64,000 nt of DNA, from contig JAYESD010000005.1 of the NCBI GenBank assembly GCA_036927565.1, positions 14,228,565 to 14,292,564 of the forward strand. The letters are read 5' to 3'. The position numbers and the translations under genes are program-made. Shown here in pieces: positions 1 through 10,066 of the stretch (its first letter is position 1; every line of letters starts with the position of its first letter). Origin of the DNA: Tuctoria greenei. Taxonomy: Eukaryota > Streptophyta > Magnoliopsida > Poales > Poaceae. Under the pieces are notes generated by a model. That model had not been told where the DNA came from and did not search any database. It worked only from the letters and a program-made list of their open reading frames with translations.

Positions 1-371
1 CTGGGTACTCTATGTACTCAAGCGTTTACTTTTCCATTAGAATATGAAGAAGAGGCAGCACCGGAAGACTTCTTCGTCAACCCGGAGGACTTGGTCTAGG
101 CTGGCGATCCTTCGTGCGACTGCCTGTGAAGATGGAGCCCTAGTTATCTATTTATGCTTCCGCTGTAGTTTGGATTATGTGAACTGTTTAGATGTTGTAT
201 ATAGGATTGTGGTGTGTATTTGTAGACCTTCGGGTCATATCGTAAGACTATTTATGTACTCAAACATGGCTACATAAAGATATTTAACTTTTGTCAATGT
301 ATGTACGATTCAACTGATCCTGGCGTACATGTGATTAGCGTCTGTTCATCCTTTCGATGCCCGGGCGTGAC
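1..371 (+). mobile_element. 3' part of an LTR (probably gypsy), truncated by the window edge
   Basis: The segment ends in GGGCGTGACA at 362-371, a common 3' terminus of grass Ty3/gypsy LTRs, and LINE coding sequence on the minus strand starts immediately after it. A short in-frame stretch at 43-99 reads as an acidic tail (EEEAAPEDFFVNPEDLV, then stop); the rest is AT-rich and non-coding. The left LTR end and the left copy of any target duplication lie outside the window, so the family (Del/Tekay is my guess) and the element's length cannot be settled. Confidence 0.5.
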
Positions 372-965
372 AGGATACCCCTGTATCTGCACGCTTTAGA
401 TGGAGGTGTCAGCATTATGAACCACTGCAATGTTGACGAAAAATCATCCCAGCTTGTAGGATTGAGGCGGTTGTCGCCCACCCATTGGCCGATCAAGGTA
501 CAGACCTGCCTGACAAAGAGACATTCAAAAAAAAAAGATGAGAGATTGTTTCCAAATTTTGCCAACATAGAGGGCAGAAGTAATTATTTGCCTAACTCCA
601 GGCCATCATACGATCGGAAGACCAAATTCTGTTCTAGAGAAACAACTACACAAAGGTTTTGTAATGTGGTGGGGCCCAAACATTCCATATCAAGGAAGGA
701 AACAAGGAGCGCATTTCTCCAACAAACTGCATCCTATAGACTGAGCTAGAAGAGTATAGCCCGGAAGGAGAGAACCTCCAGGTGATAGTGTCCCAAGCAG
801 CCGAGTCGAAGGATTGTTTAGCCTTTTCTACAAGGGACCACAATCTGAAAAAGAGGACCAGATGGTCTACTGAGATTGTAGCCAGTGTGTACCTTATCGA
901 TTGGTCACCAAGCAAAGCCTCAGAAAGAGTCCTGTTTTTCCTTCTACATTTCTTGTAAAGGTATG
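372..965 (-). pseudogene. LINE (L1-type) ORF2, C-terminal part with zf-RVT domain, broken
   Basis: Read on the minus strand, this codes for the end of a plant L1-type non-LTR retrotransposon ORF2. The stretch around 780-650 (DTITWRFSPSGLYSSSSVYR, then FPSLIWNVWAPPHYKTFVW) and the stretch around 540-470 (FFFECLFVRQVCTLIGQWV) match the zinc-binding zf-RVT region that follows the reverse transcriptase in these proteins. The reading frame changes between about 650 and 570, so it is decayed. It is cut on the left by the LTR ending at 371 and on the right by the gypsy element starting at 966. Its upstream half continues at 29885, and the two halves fit directly once one copy of the 5-bp duplication gtatg (961-965) is removed. 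Confidence 0.8.
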
Positions 966-1167
966 TGTCGGTACCCGGCATACCGGGTACCCTCGCGCAC
1001 AGGCTAGAGCCGCCTAGGTACCCTGCCTCCCAGCAGAGGCAGGGTCCTAGGGCGCCATGTGTTCAAGAGACTCGGACCCATCCGTCTCAGATGGAAGGTC
1101 TAGGATATCCGCAAGAAACCTGAAGGAGAAGCTCAACACCCCCTTTGGAGACGAGCCCCCAGGTAAC

Positions 1168-1457
1168 CACGTGTCTAGCAGGTAGGGATCCCTCCTCCCC
1201 TTGAGACAGGGCTCCGGAACTGCCACGTGGACCAAGATATCAGACGGGCCATCTCTCATATGGGTGGGCTCCGACGCTGCCATGTGTCCAGCAAGGCGGG
1301 ATCTAACCTTCTCCACGGAGGTAAGCTCCCAGCACTGACATGTGTCCAACAGGACGGGGTCTAGCCTTCCCCGCAGAGATGAGCTCCTGAGCCGCCACGT
1401 GGCCCACAAGGCGGAACCTGACCTCCTCCGCAGAGGTGAGGTCCCGAGCTGCACGTG
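1168..1457 (+). promoter_or_regulatory. Ladder of six G-box-type motifs in U3 of LTR A
   Basis: CACGTG or CATGTG hexamers start at 1168, 1224, 1281, 1339, 1396 and 1452, spaced 56, 57, 58, 57 and 56 bp. Each sits in a degenerate repeat unit of about 57 bp that also carries a run like GACCTCCTCCGCAGAGG. The 3' LTR has the same arrangement at about 28890-29190. CACGTG is the core bound by plant bZIP and bHLH factors, so this looks like an enhancer array; binding is inferred. Confidence 0.55.
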
Positions 1458-1997
1458 GTCCGCAAGGCAGGACCTGACCTCCTCCGCAGAGGTGAGCTCC
1501 CGAGCTATCACATAGTACAGGAACTTGCCCTAGACTGAGGGACGCGGGAGTTAAGATGACGGTGTGCCTTGTCCCTATCAAGGATTGAAGATATGCAGCT
1601 TCCTGAGATGCATGGCACGGCGCACGCCTAATGTCAGGTACCGCTGCGACCAATATCATACAGTGAAGACGCCGCAATCCTATCCCACTCCGCCAAGTGG
1701 GTAGCTTACGGCGACAGAGACAGTTGGACGGGACATTCCCTGCCAATGTCAGCAGCGGCACATGGGCTACCGGCGACGCAGGCGGCAAGACGGCGAGTCT
1801 TCAAGTCCACAGTGAGAGCAATATTACGGAAGAAGCCTTAGCTCTTTAGGATAAGATCGCCCCGGGACCACCTGTCGGGCCCCTGGACCTCACTTGTAAG
1901 GCATCCGACCTTGTCTATAAAAGGTCCGGACCGCCATCGTTACAAAGAACCGGAACATCACACACGCATACACACATACTAGCAATACCATCCACCG

Positions 1998-2901
1998 TAG
2001 GGATGGCAACGGGTCGGGTTCGGGTCGGGTAGAGCAAAAACCCGACCCGAAAAAAAATGTGCGCGGGTAAATTTTCGTAACCGAACCCGTACCCGTGGGT
2101 AAAAAATTGTACCCAAACCCGACGAGTTTTCGTCGGGTTTCGGGTACCCGACGGGTACCCGCTAGGGTTACAGATTTCAAGTTGAGCAGCACACGGGAGC
2201 AACGCGTACGGGGTCGCACAACAGACATCGCTGTCCTCACCGTCGGCGAACGTGGTGGTGCAGCTGCGCATCGCGATCACGGCGTGGGTGGCGACGAGGG
2301 GGCCCATGACGTGCACCATGAGGGGCTGCCTCACCTACCCTATGCACGACCGATGCCTCGGCGAGCCGCAATCGATGCTGACAGCTGAGGGGATTCGGAA
2401 GCAGGTGGGGGAGCCGAGCCACTGAGCTCGGGTTCACAGCGGTGGGGTGGCGGCGGATTCGGCCGTGGGGAGCCGAGGGCGGGGCAGGACGGTGGGGAGG
2501 GACGATCGAGAGCGGCTGCGGGGCAAGGGCGCGAGGCCGAAGGCGGCTAGTGGTGTCAGGGGAGTGAGAAGTCGGGGTGGCGCGGGCTGGGGAAGGCCGA
2601 AGGCGGCGGTGCCTGGGCAAAGCTTGGTTGGTGAGGGAGTGAATTTAGGGTTAGATTAAGGTTTTGCATATTTATATGGGTTGTAGTATATGGGCTTGGG
2701 CCAGGTTGAAAACATAGAACAAAACAGTTTCGGGTACCCGTGGGTTACCCGTGGGCAAGCAGTAAAACCCAAACCCGTACACGCAACATGTCGGGTCGGG
2801 TACGGGTTAGACCCGCGGGTAAAATTTTATACCTGTACCCTCACCCGTCAGGTGCCATACCCGATGGGTACCCGCACCCACGGGTAGGATTGCCATCCCT
2901 A
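1998..2901. mobile_element. Non-autonomous hAT-type DNA transposon in LTR A
   Basis: This 904-bp insertion has terminal inverted repeats TAGGGATGGCAAC... and ...ATTGCCATCCCTA, flanked by an exact 8-bp target duplication atccaccg (1990-1997 and 2902-2909). The 3' LTR shows the empty site with a single atccaccg. An 8-bp duplication is the hAT hallmark. The interior is rich in GGGTACCCG-like and GGGTCGGGT-like words near both ends, with a GC-rich middle. No transposase is encoded; the ORFs on both strands are low-complexity. Confidence 0.85.
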
Positions 2902-3076
2902 ATCCACCGTGGAGTAGGGTGTTACGCTCCTTGCGGCCCAAACCACGTAAAAATCACCGTCTCATATTCTCATCTGCTAGAACATTTGATTGAGGCCTAA
3001 GCCTCGCCGAACAAAGAACCTCCGTAGGCTGCTCCTTAGCAGATCCGGGGAAAGTGTCGCTCTAACACTTCGACAT

Positions 3077-3091
3077 TTGGCGCGCCAGGTA
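3077..3091 (+). other. Primer-binding-site region of gypsy element A
   Basis: TTGGCGCGCCAGGTA begins one base after the 5' LTR end. The same 15 bases follow the 5' LTR of element B (53406-53420). The position fits a primer binding site; I do not assign the tRNA. Confidence 0.55.
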
Positions 3092-3454
3092 CGGGTTTTT
3101 TCTCTCAAAAAAAGTGGTAGCGCTTTCACCACCATGGTGTTAATCAGCCCCGTGGAAGGAAGTTTCCGCGACCGTCGCCCGGAGACCAGATTCGCTTGAG
3201 TGACACATTCTAGTCCATCACGCCCTTGTGCAGGTACAACTAGCCAGGACGACACGTCGGGACACATTCCGGCTCAGTCGGCCCCATCGGCACCACCGAC
3301 TGCAAGCCCGAAGAGCGCTTTGGCAGCGGCTAGAGCCCTTCTCCACCACCCACTGTCGCTGAACACTTCTTAGGGAGCAGCTCAGCAGTGGGTCTAAGAC
3401 ATCGACCATTTCTTCATCGCAGCCATCAACTCCCCCAATAAGGGAAGGCGCCTC

Positions 3455-5721
3455 GTGTCGCTGTCACGAATGCCGTCCATCGACTGCCACACCGCCAAAT
3501 CTCGCTCCTCCAGGACTACGAGCGTTGGTCGGCTCCCCACGGAGGACCTCAGGGCTGAGCTTGACCATCGTCAAGCTCACTTGGATGACCGAGTCATCAT
3601 CGAGCGGCAGCGAGAGAGGCGGCACAACCTTGACGACGAATATGGCCCTCAATGCCCCGTTCACGAGGCGTCCTCCATCCAAGGTTCACTGCAGGTAAAC
3701 CCTCCGCCACCTGACCAGGAGTATGTCGGCTCGACAGCCCCCCTGCAGTACTCAGTGCAGCAGGACATGCTGCAACAGTACTTGGTGCAACCCATAACAT
3801 TGCAGCAACGCATGGCACAACCAGTGCCACAACTGCAAGTTCCACAGACGCCGCACGTCATGCAGCAGACCCCCTTGGGGTATGCTACCCAGTATGCCTC
3901 TCCAATGAAACCCATCAGAGGTTGTGTAGTGTTGGCTCCACACCTCCGCATCACGACGTGGCCACGCAAGTTCCAGCCACATATGCCAGAGAGGTTCGAC
4001 GGAAGCATCGACCCGGTCGAGTTCCTGCAGATCTACACCACGACGCTCCTTGTTGCAAGAGCAGATGAGACCATCCTGGTGAACTTCTTCCCAGTCGCCC
4101 TGATTGGAGCGGCCCGCTCAGAGTCGATGAACCTGCCCGAGGGGTCTATAACCTCTTGGGATGAGCTGTGCTGGCAGTTCACGGCGAACTCCAGTAGCTC
4201 CTACACTCGCCCCGGCACCGAGCTCGACCTCCACGTCGTGCGACAACAACCCAAGGAGACGCTAAGGTCATTCATTCAGCGTTTCTCCCAGGTACGCAAC
4301 TCCATCCCCAACATCCCGAATGCCTCTTTTATAGTGGCATTCCGCCAGGGAGTGTGTGATCGCAAGATGCTCGAGAAGTTAGCCATGCACAATGCGCAAG
4401 ACGTCTCTGAGGTCTTCTCCATTGCCGACCGGTGCGCTAGGGCAGTAGAAGGCCGCGACTGGCACGCTCAGCCCGCCCCCCGGGGTGGGCGGGGCCGGCC
4501 AGACCGTAGAAGGAGTCGCTACCCCTGGTAGCGACAAAAACAAGAACAAGAACCGGGGTGGCATCCAGAACAAGCCACTGCATGCCCCCCCCCCCCCCCC
4601 CCCCCCCGTCGCGGCAGCAGCCGCGACCGAAGATGGCAAACCCCCGCGCCCGGAGAAGCGCCCACGTTAGCCACCTACTGCTGATGAAGGTGTCAAGCCC
4701 TGCCCGGTGCACAAAACTTGCGACCACACCACAAGCTAGTGTTGGGAGATAAAGAGATGTGTCGAACGCTACCAAGAGCGGACGCAACAGCGCCCAGACG
4801 GCACCCCCCTCCGCCAGCGGAAGGGCAAGCAGAAGGTTGACTCCAAGGTTGACGATGACGAGGAGATGGAGTACCAGAAGCAAGAGCGAGCCGTCAAAGT
4901 GGTCCACCAAGATGAGGACTCCGACGCCAACAACGACCACGAGCGTCGCCAGACCCTCCACGTCATCTTCAGAGGGTCTTGGGATCCTGCATCTCGGAAC
5001 GTGGTCAAGACCCTTCGTCGTGCAGTGGCTTCGATAGCCCCTGTACCCACTCCAGCACGGCACCACCGCTGGAAGGAGACGCCGATCAACTTCGACGCCT
5101 CTGACTGCCCCAAGAACATGGTTGGGGCAGGGGTTCTACCTCTTCTAGTCGCCCCACCATAGCCAATGTCAAGCTCCACTACGTGTTGATAGATGGCGGG
5201 GTTGGCCTCAACCTCCTCAGCCGAGCAGCCTTCAAGCAGCTGCAGATCCTGATGTCCAAGCTCACCCTCTCGAGCCCATTCTCGGGGGTGGGACCAGGGA
5301 GCATCATCCCATACGGCAGCATCCATCTCCGGGTAACCTTCAGGACACCCGACAACTACAGGACAAAGAGCATCCTCTTCGACGTCGCCGATTTCAGCCT
5401 CACCTTCAACGCCATCATCGGCAGGCCGACTCTGTACCGATTCATGGTCATAGCCCACTACGGCTATCTCGTCTTGAAGATGCAAACCCCCTCTGGCGTC
5501 CGCAAGATCCGGGAGACCGCACCGCCGCGGTGTTAGCCTTGGAGCAGCTCCAAGCCCTCTCAGCAGACCCGACACCCACCGCGGGCGGCACTGGATCAAG
5601 TCAGCCTCCGCTGAGCTCACGTCAGCCCTCCAGCAGCACCGATGTCCCCGTCAAATCTGGCGAGCTCAGTCCCAGCACTGCTCATACCACCCGCAAGACG
5701 GGCAACAAGGGTAGGAAGTAG
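3455..5721 (+). pseudogene. gag-protease of gypsy element A, frameshifted
   Basis: The N-terminal part (3455-4531) is a Tat-type Gag. A retrotransposon-gag domain starts near MPERFDGSIDPVEFLQIYTT (about 3985) and runs through SFIQRFSQVRNSIP to EVFSIADRCARAVEG. The frame is then lost: a stop at 4529-4531, a run of 23 C at 4585-4607 and a further shift near 5155. The downstream frame at 5183-5536 is the aspartic protease-like domain, with the DGG triad (LIDGGVGLNLL) in place of DTG/DSG; element B has the same DGG. It ends in a Ser/Thr/Pro-rich tail before 5721. Gag would build the particle and the protease would process it. It is broken by at least three lesions and no RT follows. Confidence 0.8.
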
Positions 5722-6569
5722 GGATGCTCGCTCATAGCCCCTCTGGTAGATGTCGACAGCAAGGTTGCACCACAACCATCACAACTGCCTTGGGGCCTTG
5801 GGCACTCCTATTGTAAATATTAAGATTAGTAGAATAGTGTAAAGGTTTTCGTAGGGCTTAGGAGCAGCACTAAGGACAACCGAGCATCGGGAGGGTCAGG
5901 TCCAGAGTGTGCAGTTAGCTTAGCTTGGTTCCGAACCCTAAGCCTGTACACCCTGCCTCCCTCATCATCCAGAGGCAAGCCGTTGCCTTCTTTTATAAAA
6001 GCATGTCTCCCCCTATGAACTCCGATAAAAAATCATTGTTTTACTTAAAAACTTCTTAAAAACATTGTTCATTTAATTACGCATTAATTTTCTGAACATG
6101 CCATACTAGACTCGTTTATTGCATATTACCTTTATGTGCATGGTTGTACGCCTTGTAACTTACCCATGTAGGAGTCATGCAGTCCTGATACAGACAGGTT
6201 CGCTTCAGGTACATGCAGTGTATGAGGGGATCTTCTGACTTCCATCGTCATTAGGGTCCTGTTGTGCCAGAAGGCTTTCCAGGAAAGGCTTGTGCTGAGC
6301 AGGAGGTCCAGGGGGTGTAAGCTACTTAGCCTGGTCCCGTACCCTAAGCATGCACACCTGCCTCCCAGAGCCACTGCCAAGTACTGGAGCCAGAAGGCAC
6401 ACACCCTGAGAACGGTGCAAACCGGACCCCAGAGCACCAACACATCGAATTACCCAAGCCCCATGTGTCGGTCCTGGACAGTAACGCATGTCAAAGCTAA
6501 GGGAAGGAACAGGTAAACCAGTAAGCAGACTAGTACTCCCTCTTTCTATCATATGTGCAGGACAAACTG
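5722..6569 (+). other. Non-coding region of element A with two copies of a 24-nt dyad motif
   Basis: No coding potential is seen. A 24-nt motif of the form CTTAG-N14-CTAAG occurs at 5919-5942 (centre GGTTCCGAACC, itself a dyad) and again at 6325-6348. Both copies are followed by a similar tail (TGTACACCCTGCCTCCC and TGCACACCTGCCTCCC). The same motif occurs twice in the matching place in element B. Confidence 0.5.
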
Positions 6570-7523
6570 CCAGAGCATCCAGCTCCGGCACCCCCCTAGG
6601 GGCCTGCAGTCGACGTCTCAACGGCGCTGGTGGACGACGCCGGAGCACCCAACTCCGGCACCTCCCAAGGGGCATGGCGTTGACGTCTCCACGATGGTGG
6701 TGGGCGACACTGGAGCATCCAGCTTTGGCACCTCAAAAGGGGTCTGTCGTCGACGTCCCAACACGTCAACAACAGCATCAAGCGTGGATAAGTGAGTAAA
6801 CACTCCTGTCCCGCTCTTGTTCCTAACAGGGTGCTCTTGTGATAGCATGTACACCAGGGGCCTACCTTCAATGAATCTATGACAATGGTGGATGACACCG
6901 AAGCATCCAGCTCTGGCACCCCCCAAGGGGCCTGCCGTTAACGTCTCAACGACGATGGTAGACGATGCCAGAGCATCCAGCTCCGGCACCCCCCTAGGGG
7001 CCTACCATCGATGTCTCAATGACGATGATGGACAATGCCAGAGAACCCAACTCCGGCACCTCGCAAGAGGACTGCCGACGATGTCTCAGCACGTCAACGT
7101 CAACACCAAGCGCAGATAAGTGAGTAAACTGTCCTTCCCTGCTCTTGTTGCTAACAGTGTTCCCTTGCGATAGCCTGTACACCAGGGGTCTGCCGTTGAC
7201 GACTCTACGATGATGATGGATGACGCTAGAGCATCCAGCTCTAACACCCCCCAAGGGGCCCACCGTCGACGTCTCAACAACGATGGTGGACGATGTTGGA
7301 GCAACCAGCTCCGGCACCCCCCTAGGGGCCTGCAGTCGACGTCTCAACGATGATGGTGGAAGACGCTGGAGCACCCACCTCTGGCACCTCCCAAGGGGCC
7401 AGCCGTCGATGTCTCCACGATGATGGTGGGCGATGCTGGAGCATCCAGCTCCAGCACCACGCAAGGGGCCTGTCGTAGACGTCCAAGCACGTCAACAACG
7501 GCACCAAGCACGGATAAGTGAGA
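6570..7523 (+). repeat. Hairpin-rich tandem array of element A, left part
   Basis: A long-period tandem repeat (about 325-330 bp, marked by AAGTGAGTAAAC near 6790 and 7120) is built from sub-repeats of about 65-70 bp. Each sub-repeat holds a dyad like GCCGGAGC-atcca-GCTCCGGC followed by CACC(T/C)C(C)C(A/T)AGGGGCC and GTCGACGTCT. The array is non-coding, and the long frames through it are artefacts of a period divisible by three in places. It is interrupted at 7524 by the copia insertion and resumes at 17506. Confidence 0.8.
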
Positions 7524-7528
7524 AAACT

Positions 7529-9111
7529 TTAAAGTTGCCTAGAGGGGGGGTGAATAGGCTAATTGACCTGAAATGACTTAATAAAACGAGATTAGTACTC
7601 AGAGGGCGGACTAGTTCGGTCCACCTGCAGGGAAAACCTAAAAGGGGTTTCTAACAAGTTTTAGTTCGATTCTTGTAATGCAAAGTATGTTAGAATGACT
7701 TAGTGAACCTTAACATGTTATGAAGCAAGTATGAGGCTAAGTATCACAATGAAACAAGAGTGATGAACAAAAACGGTAAAGCTAACCCTAGAAGCAATGT
7801 ACGATAAGTGAAAGCGAAGTACACAAGGGACACAAGGATTTTATCCTGAGGTTCGATCCCACAAAGGAATCTACGTCTCGGTTGAGGAGTCCACGAAGGA
7901 CCGGGTTCAACAACCCTTCCCTCATCACAAAGGGTGAATACAAGATTCGTTGGGGCTTCTCACAATCTGAGGCTCCCACCACAAATACAATCTCAAATCA
8001 CAAAGAATGACTCAAGCCACAGATCACAAAGATTCAACAAGTGCAAGAGATCAAACCGAGAGCCTAGAGCGGTGTTCTTCCTCTTCTTCACCTCACCAAA
8101 CCTTAATCCACACAAGAATTAGTTTTAGGGGGAATGTAGGCAAGAAGGAGGCTTTTGGAGGCTCAAAGTTTGCTGTGGCGGCACTAGGGTTTCAAATTAC
8201 TCAAGGGTTTTCCAGGGTTGGTTCAAATGAACCCAGGGGTCCTCTATTTATAGAGGTTCCCAGCCCATACTGCTGACTTCAGCAGATGGGCGGACTAGTC
8301 CGGCCTACGGCCCATACTAGTCCGACCTTTGGGACCACTGACGTCCCTGACAACTGTCGCACTGCGAGGCAATCGTCACGCTACCCGCCAAACTTCAAAT
8401 TCAAACGATCACTTCAAAACGAACTAGTCCAGTCCAAACCGACTAGTCCAATCTCACACAGAACCTTTTGTTCCATGTGAAAATGGACTAGTCTGGAGAC
8501 CACAGACTACTCCGGCCTCCCAGACTTAGTCGTTGAAGCACCAACTTTCTCACCAACCCGGACTAGTCCGGCCCCTAGGGCGGACTAGTCCGATCTCAGT
8601 CAGGACCTTTTGGTCCGGACTAAAATGGACAAGTCCGTGGTTTTGAGACTTAGTCCAGAAAACCAACTCTATGACTACCCGGACTAGTCTGTCCCACTAC
8701 GGACTAGTCCGAGCTCCGTCAGACCCTTCTGGTCCGGCTGAAAACAGACTTGGCCGGCCAGGAGCGGACTAGTCCGACCACCTGCACGGACTAGTCCGGC
8801 CACTCCTGCCAGACTTCTCCAACTCTCTTCTCTCAATAGGTTTTGATCTCTAAACCGCTTTGAGCTCCCAACTTGATCTTAATGCACTTTACACACACAT
8901 CCTCATACTTATATGGCTAGTCTAAACTCTACACGCTAGAAACCCTAGTTTCTTCTTTTCGAGTCGACATCGTCGTTTTCATCCTTTTCCTTTTTGAGGG
9001 CTTGTGTTTTCGCTTGAATCCACACCTGTGCTTAAGATCACTGAGCCCATTAGTTACTTAATTGTCGTCATCAATCATCCAAAACCCACGGGGATCCTAG
9101 ATGCACTTTCA
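7529..9111 (-). repeat. 3' LTR of the copia element
   Basis: It is 1583 bp. On the minus strand it starts TGAAAGTGCATCTAGG and should end GGCAACTTTCA, but here the outer end reads TTAAAGTTGCC on the plus strand, one base off the ideal end. Compared with the 5' LTR it lacks about 44 bp near 7924 and a 165-bp block near 9075. It contains many copies of the word CGGACTAGTCCG, a short palindrome. Confidence 0.85.
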
Positions 9112-9130
9112 ATCTCCCCCTTTTTGGTGA
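9112..9130 (-). other. Polypurine tract of the copia element
   Basis: On the minus strand CACCAAAAAGGGGGAGAT directly abuts the 3' LTR. This is the expected place and composition for the primer of plus-strand DNA synthesis. Confidence 0.75.
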
Positions 9131-10066
9131 TTGATGACAACACATTAAGTCTTCACATATAAGAGTATAAATTTTGGTTTTCATAACGTGCGGGTGTATG
9201 AGTAACTCCCCCTCAATGAATGCATCATAAAAAGAAGATTGAGGAAGTCCTTCATACACACACACGTTATGGTGGGGTGCGTACGTGTTGTGCTCAACAT
9301 TTGTGACAAGACATATTAAATATAAATATGACCAAAAGATAGACATTCAAAGCATCATATTGATATTAAACATTCAAAACATAGTCTTGCACAAATTTAA
9401 ACATTTGAATGACATAAATATTACAATAAGAAGTGCAACATGTCCAAGGATCCAAAAAGGTGCTACTCTCCCCACATCTAACTCTCCCCCATCCTTCTAA
9501 CTCCCCCCATCTAACTCTCCCCCCTTTGGCATCAAGACACCAAAAAGGAAAAGAAGAGGGGAACAACGAGGCCTATCCACTAGTCGTCATCCTCCTCACT
9601 ATCGCCCAAGGAGGGAAGTTGTGTGCGCGTGGGAGAGAGAAAAACGAATGGGAGGAAGAGGAGGGGTCGGCCGCCACCTGGGGGTTTAAGTCCCCAGGGG
9701 TCGGACTAGTCCGGTGTTGGGGCCGGACTAGTCCGGTGTTGGGGCCGGACTAGTTCAGTCAGCGGACCAGACCCGGATTAGTCCGGATCCGGACTTGTCC
9801 TGCCAAAGGATGGACTAGTCCGGTCCTAAAAGGCTGAAAACATATATATTTGAGTTTTAGCCACTATTGATGATCTTTTTGGACATATTGCCACAACAAA
9901 ACTTTATGAATATAGTCAATAAGCAATCAACAATCAAACTATGACCATAACTCACAAAGTCAATAGTTTTTCAAATATTTTGGAGAAAATTGAGATAGAG
10001 ATGAATTTCTCAAACACATGTGTTCTTTTGAATAAGGTGTAAAGAAAACATTCAGATGTGCATGTT

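Larger units (their letters stand above)
966..3075 (+). repeat. 5' LTR of gypsy element A (interrupted by a hAT element)
   Basis: Starts TGTCGGTACC and ends CTTCGACA. Without the hAT insertion and its duplication it is 1198 bp, against 1201 bp for the 3' LTR. The first bases form a dyad (GGTACCCGG-cat-ACCGGGTACC). A TATA box (TATAAAAGG, from 1916) lies just upstream of the expected transcription start. The U3 part holds the CACGTG ladder listed separately. Confidence 0.85.

Noticed and set aside
2237..2659. Frames in the GC-rich middle of the hAT element
   Set aside because: Arg/Pro/His-rich on both strands with no transposase motif; composition effect.
6488..7523. Many 60-160 codon frames through the tandem array, also at 17506-18750
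   Set aside because: They repeat with the array unit, occur in several frames on both strands and encode only the repeat.
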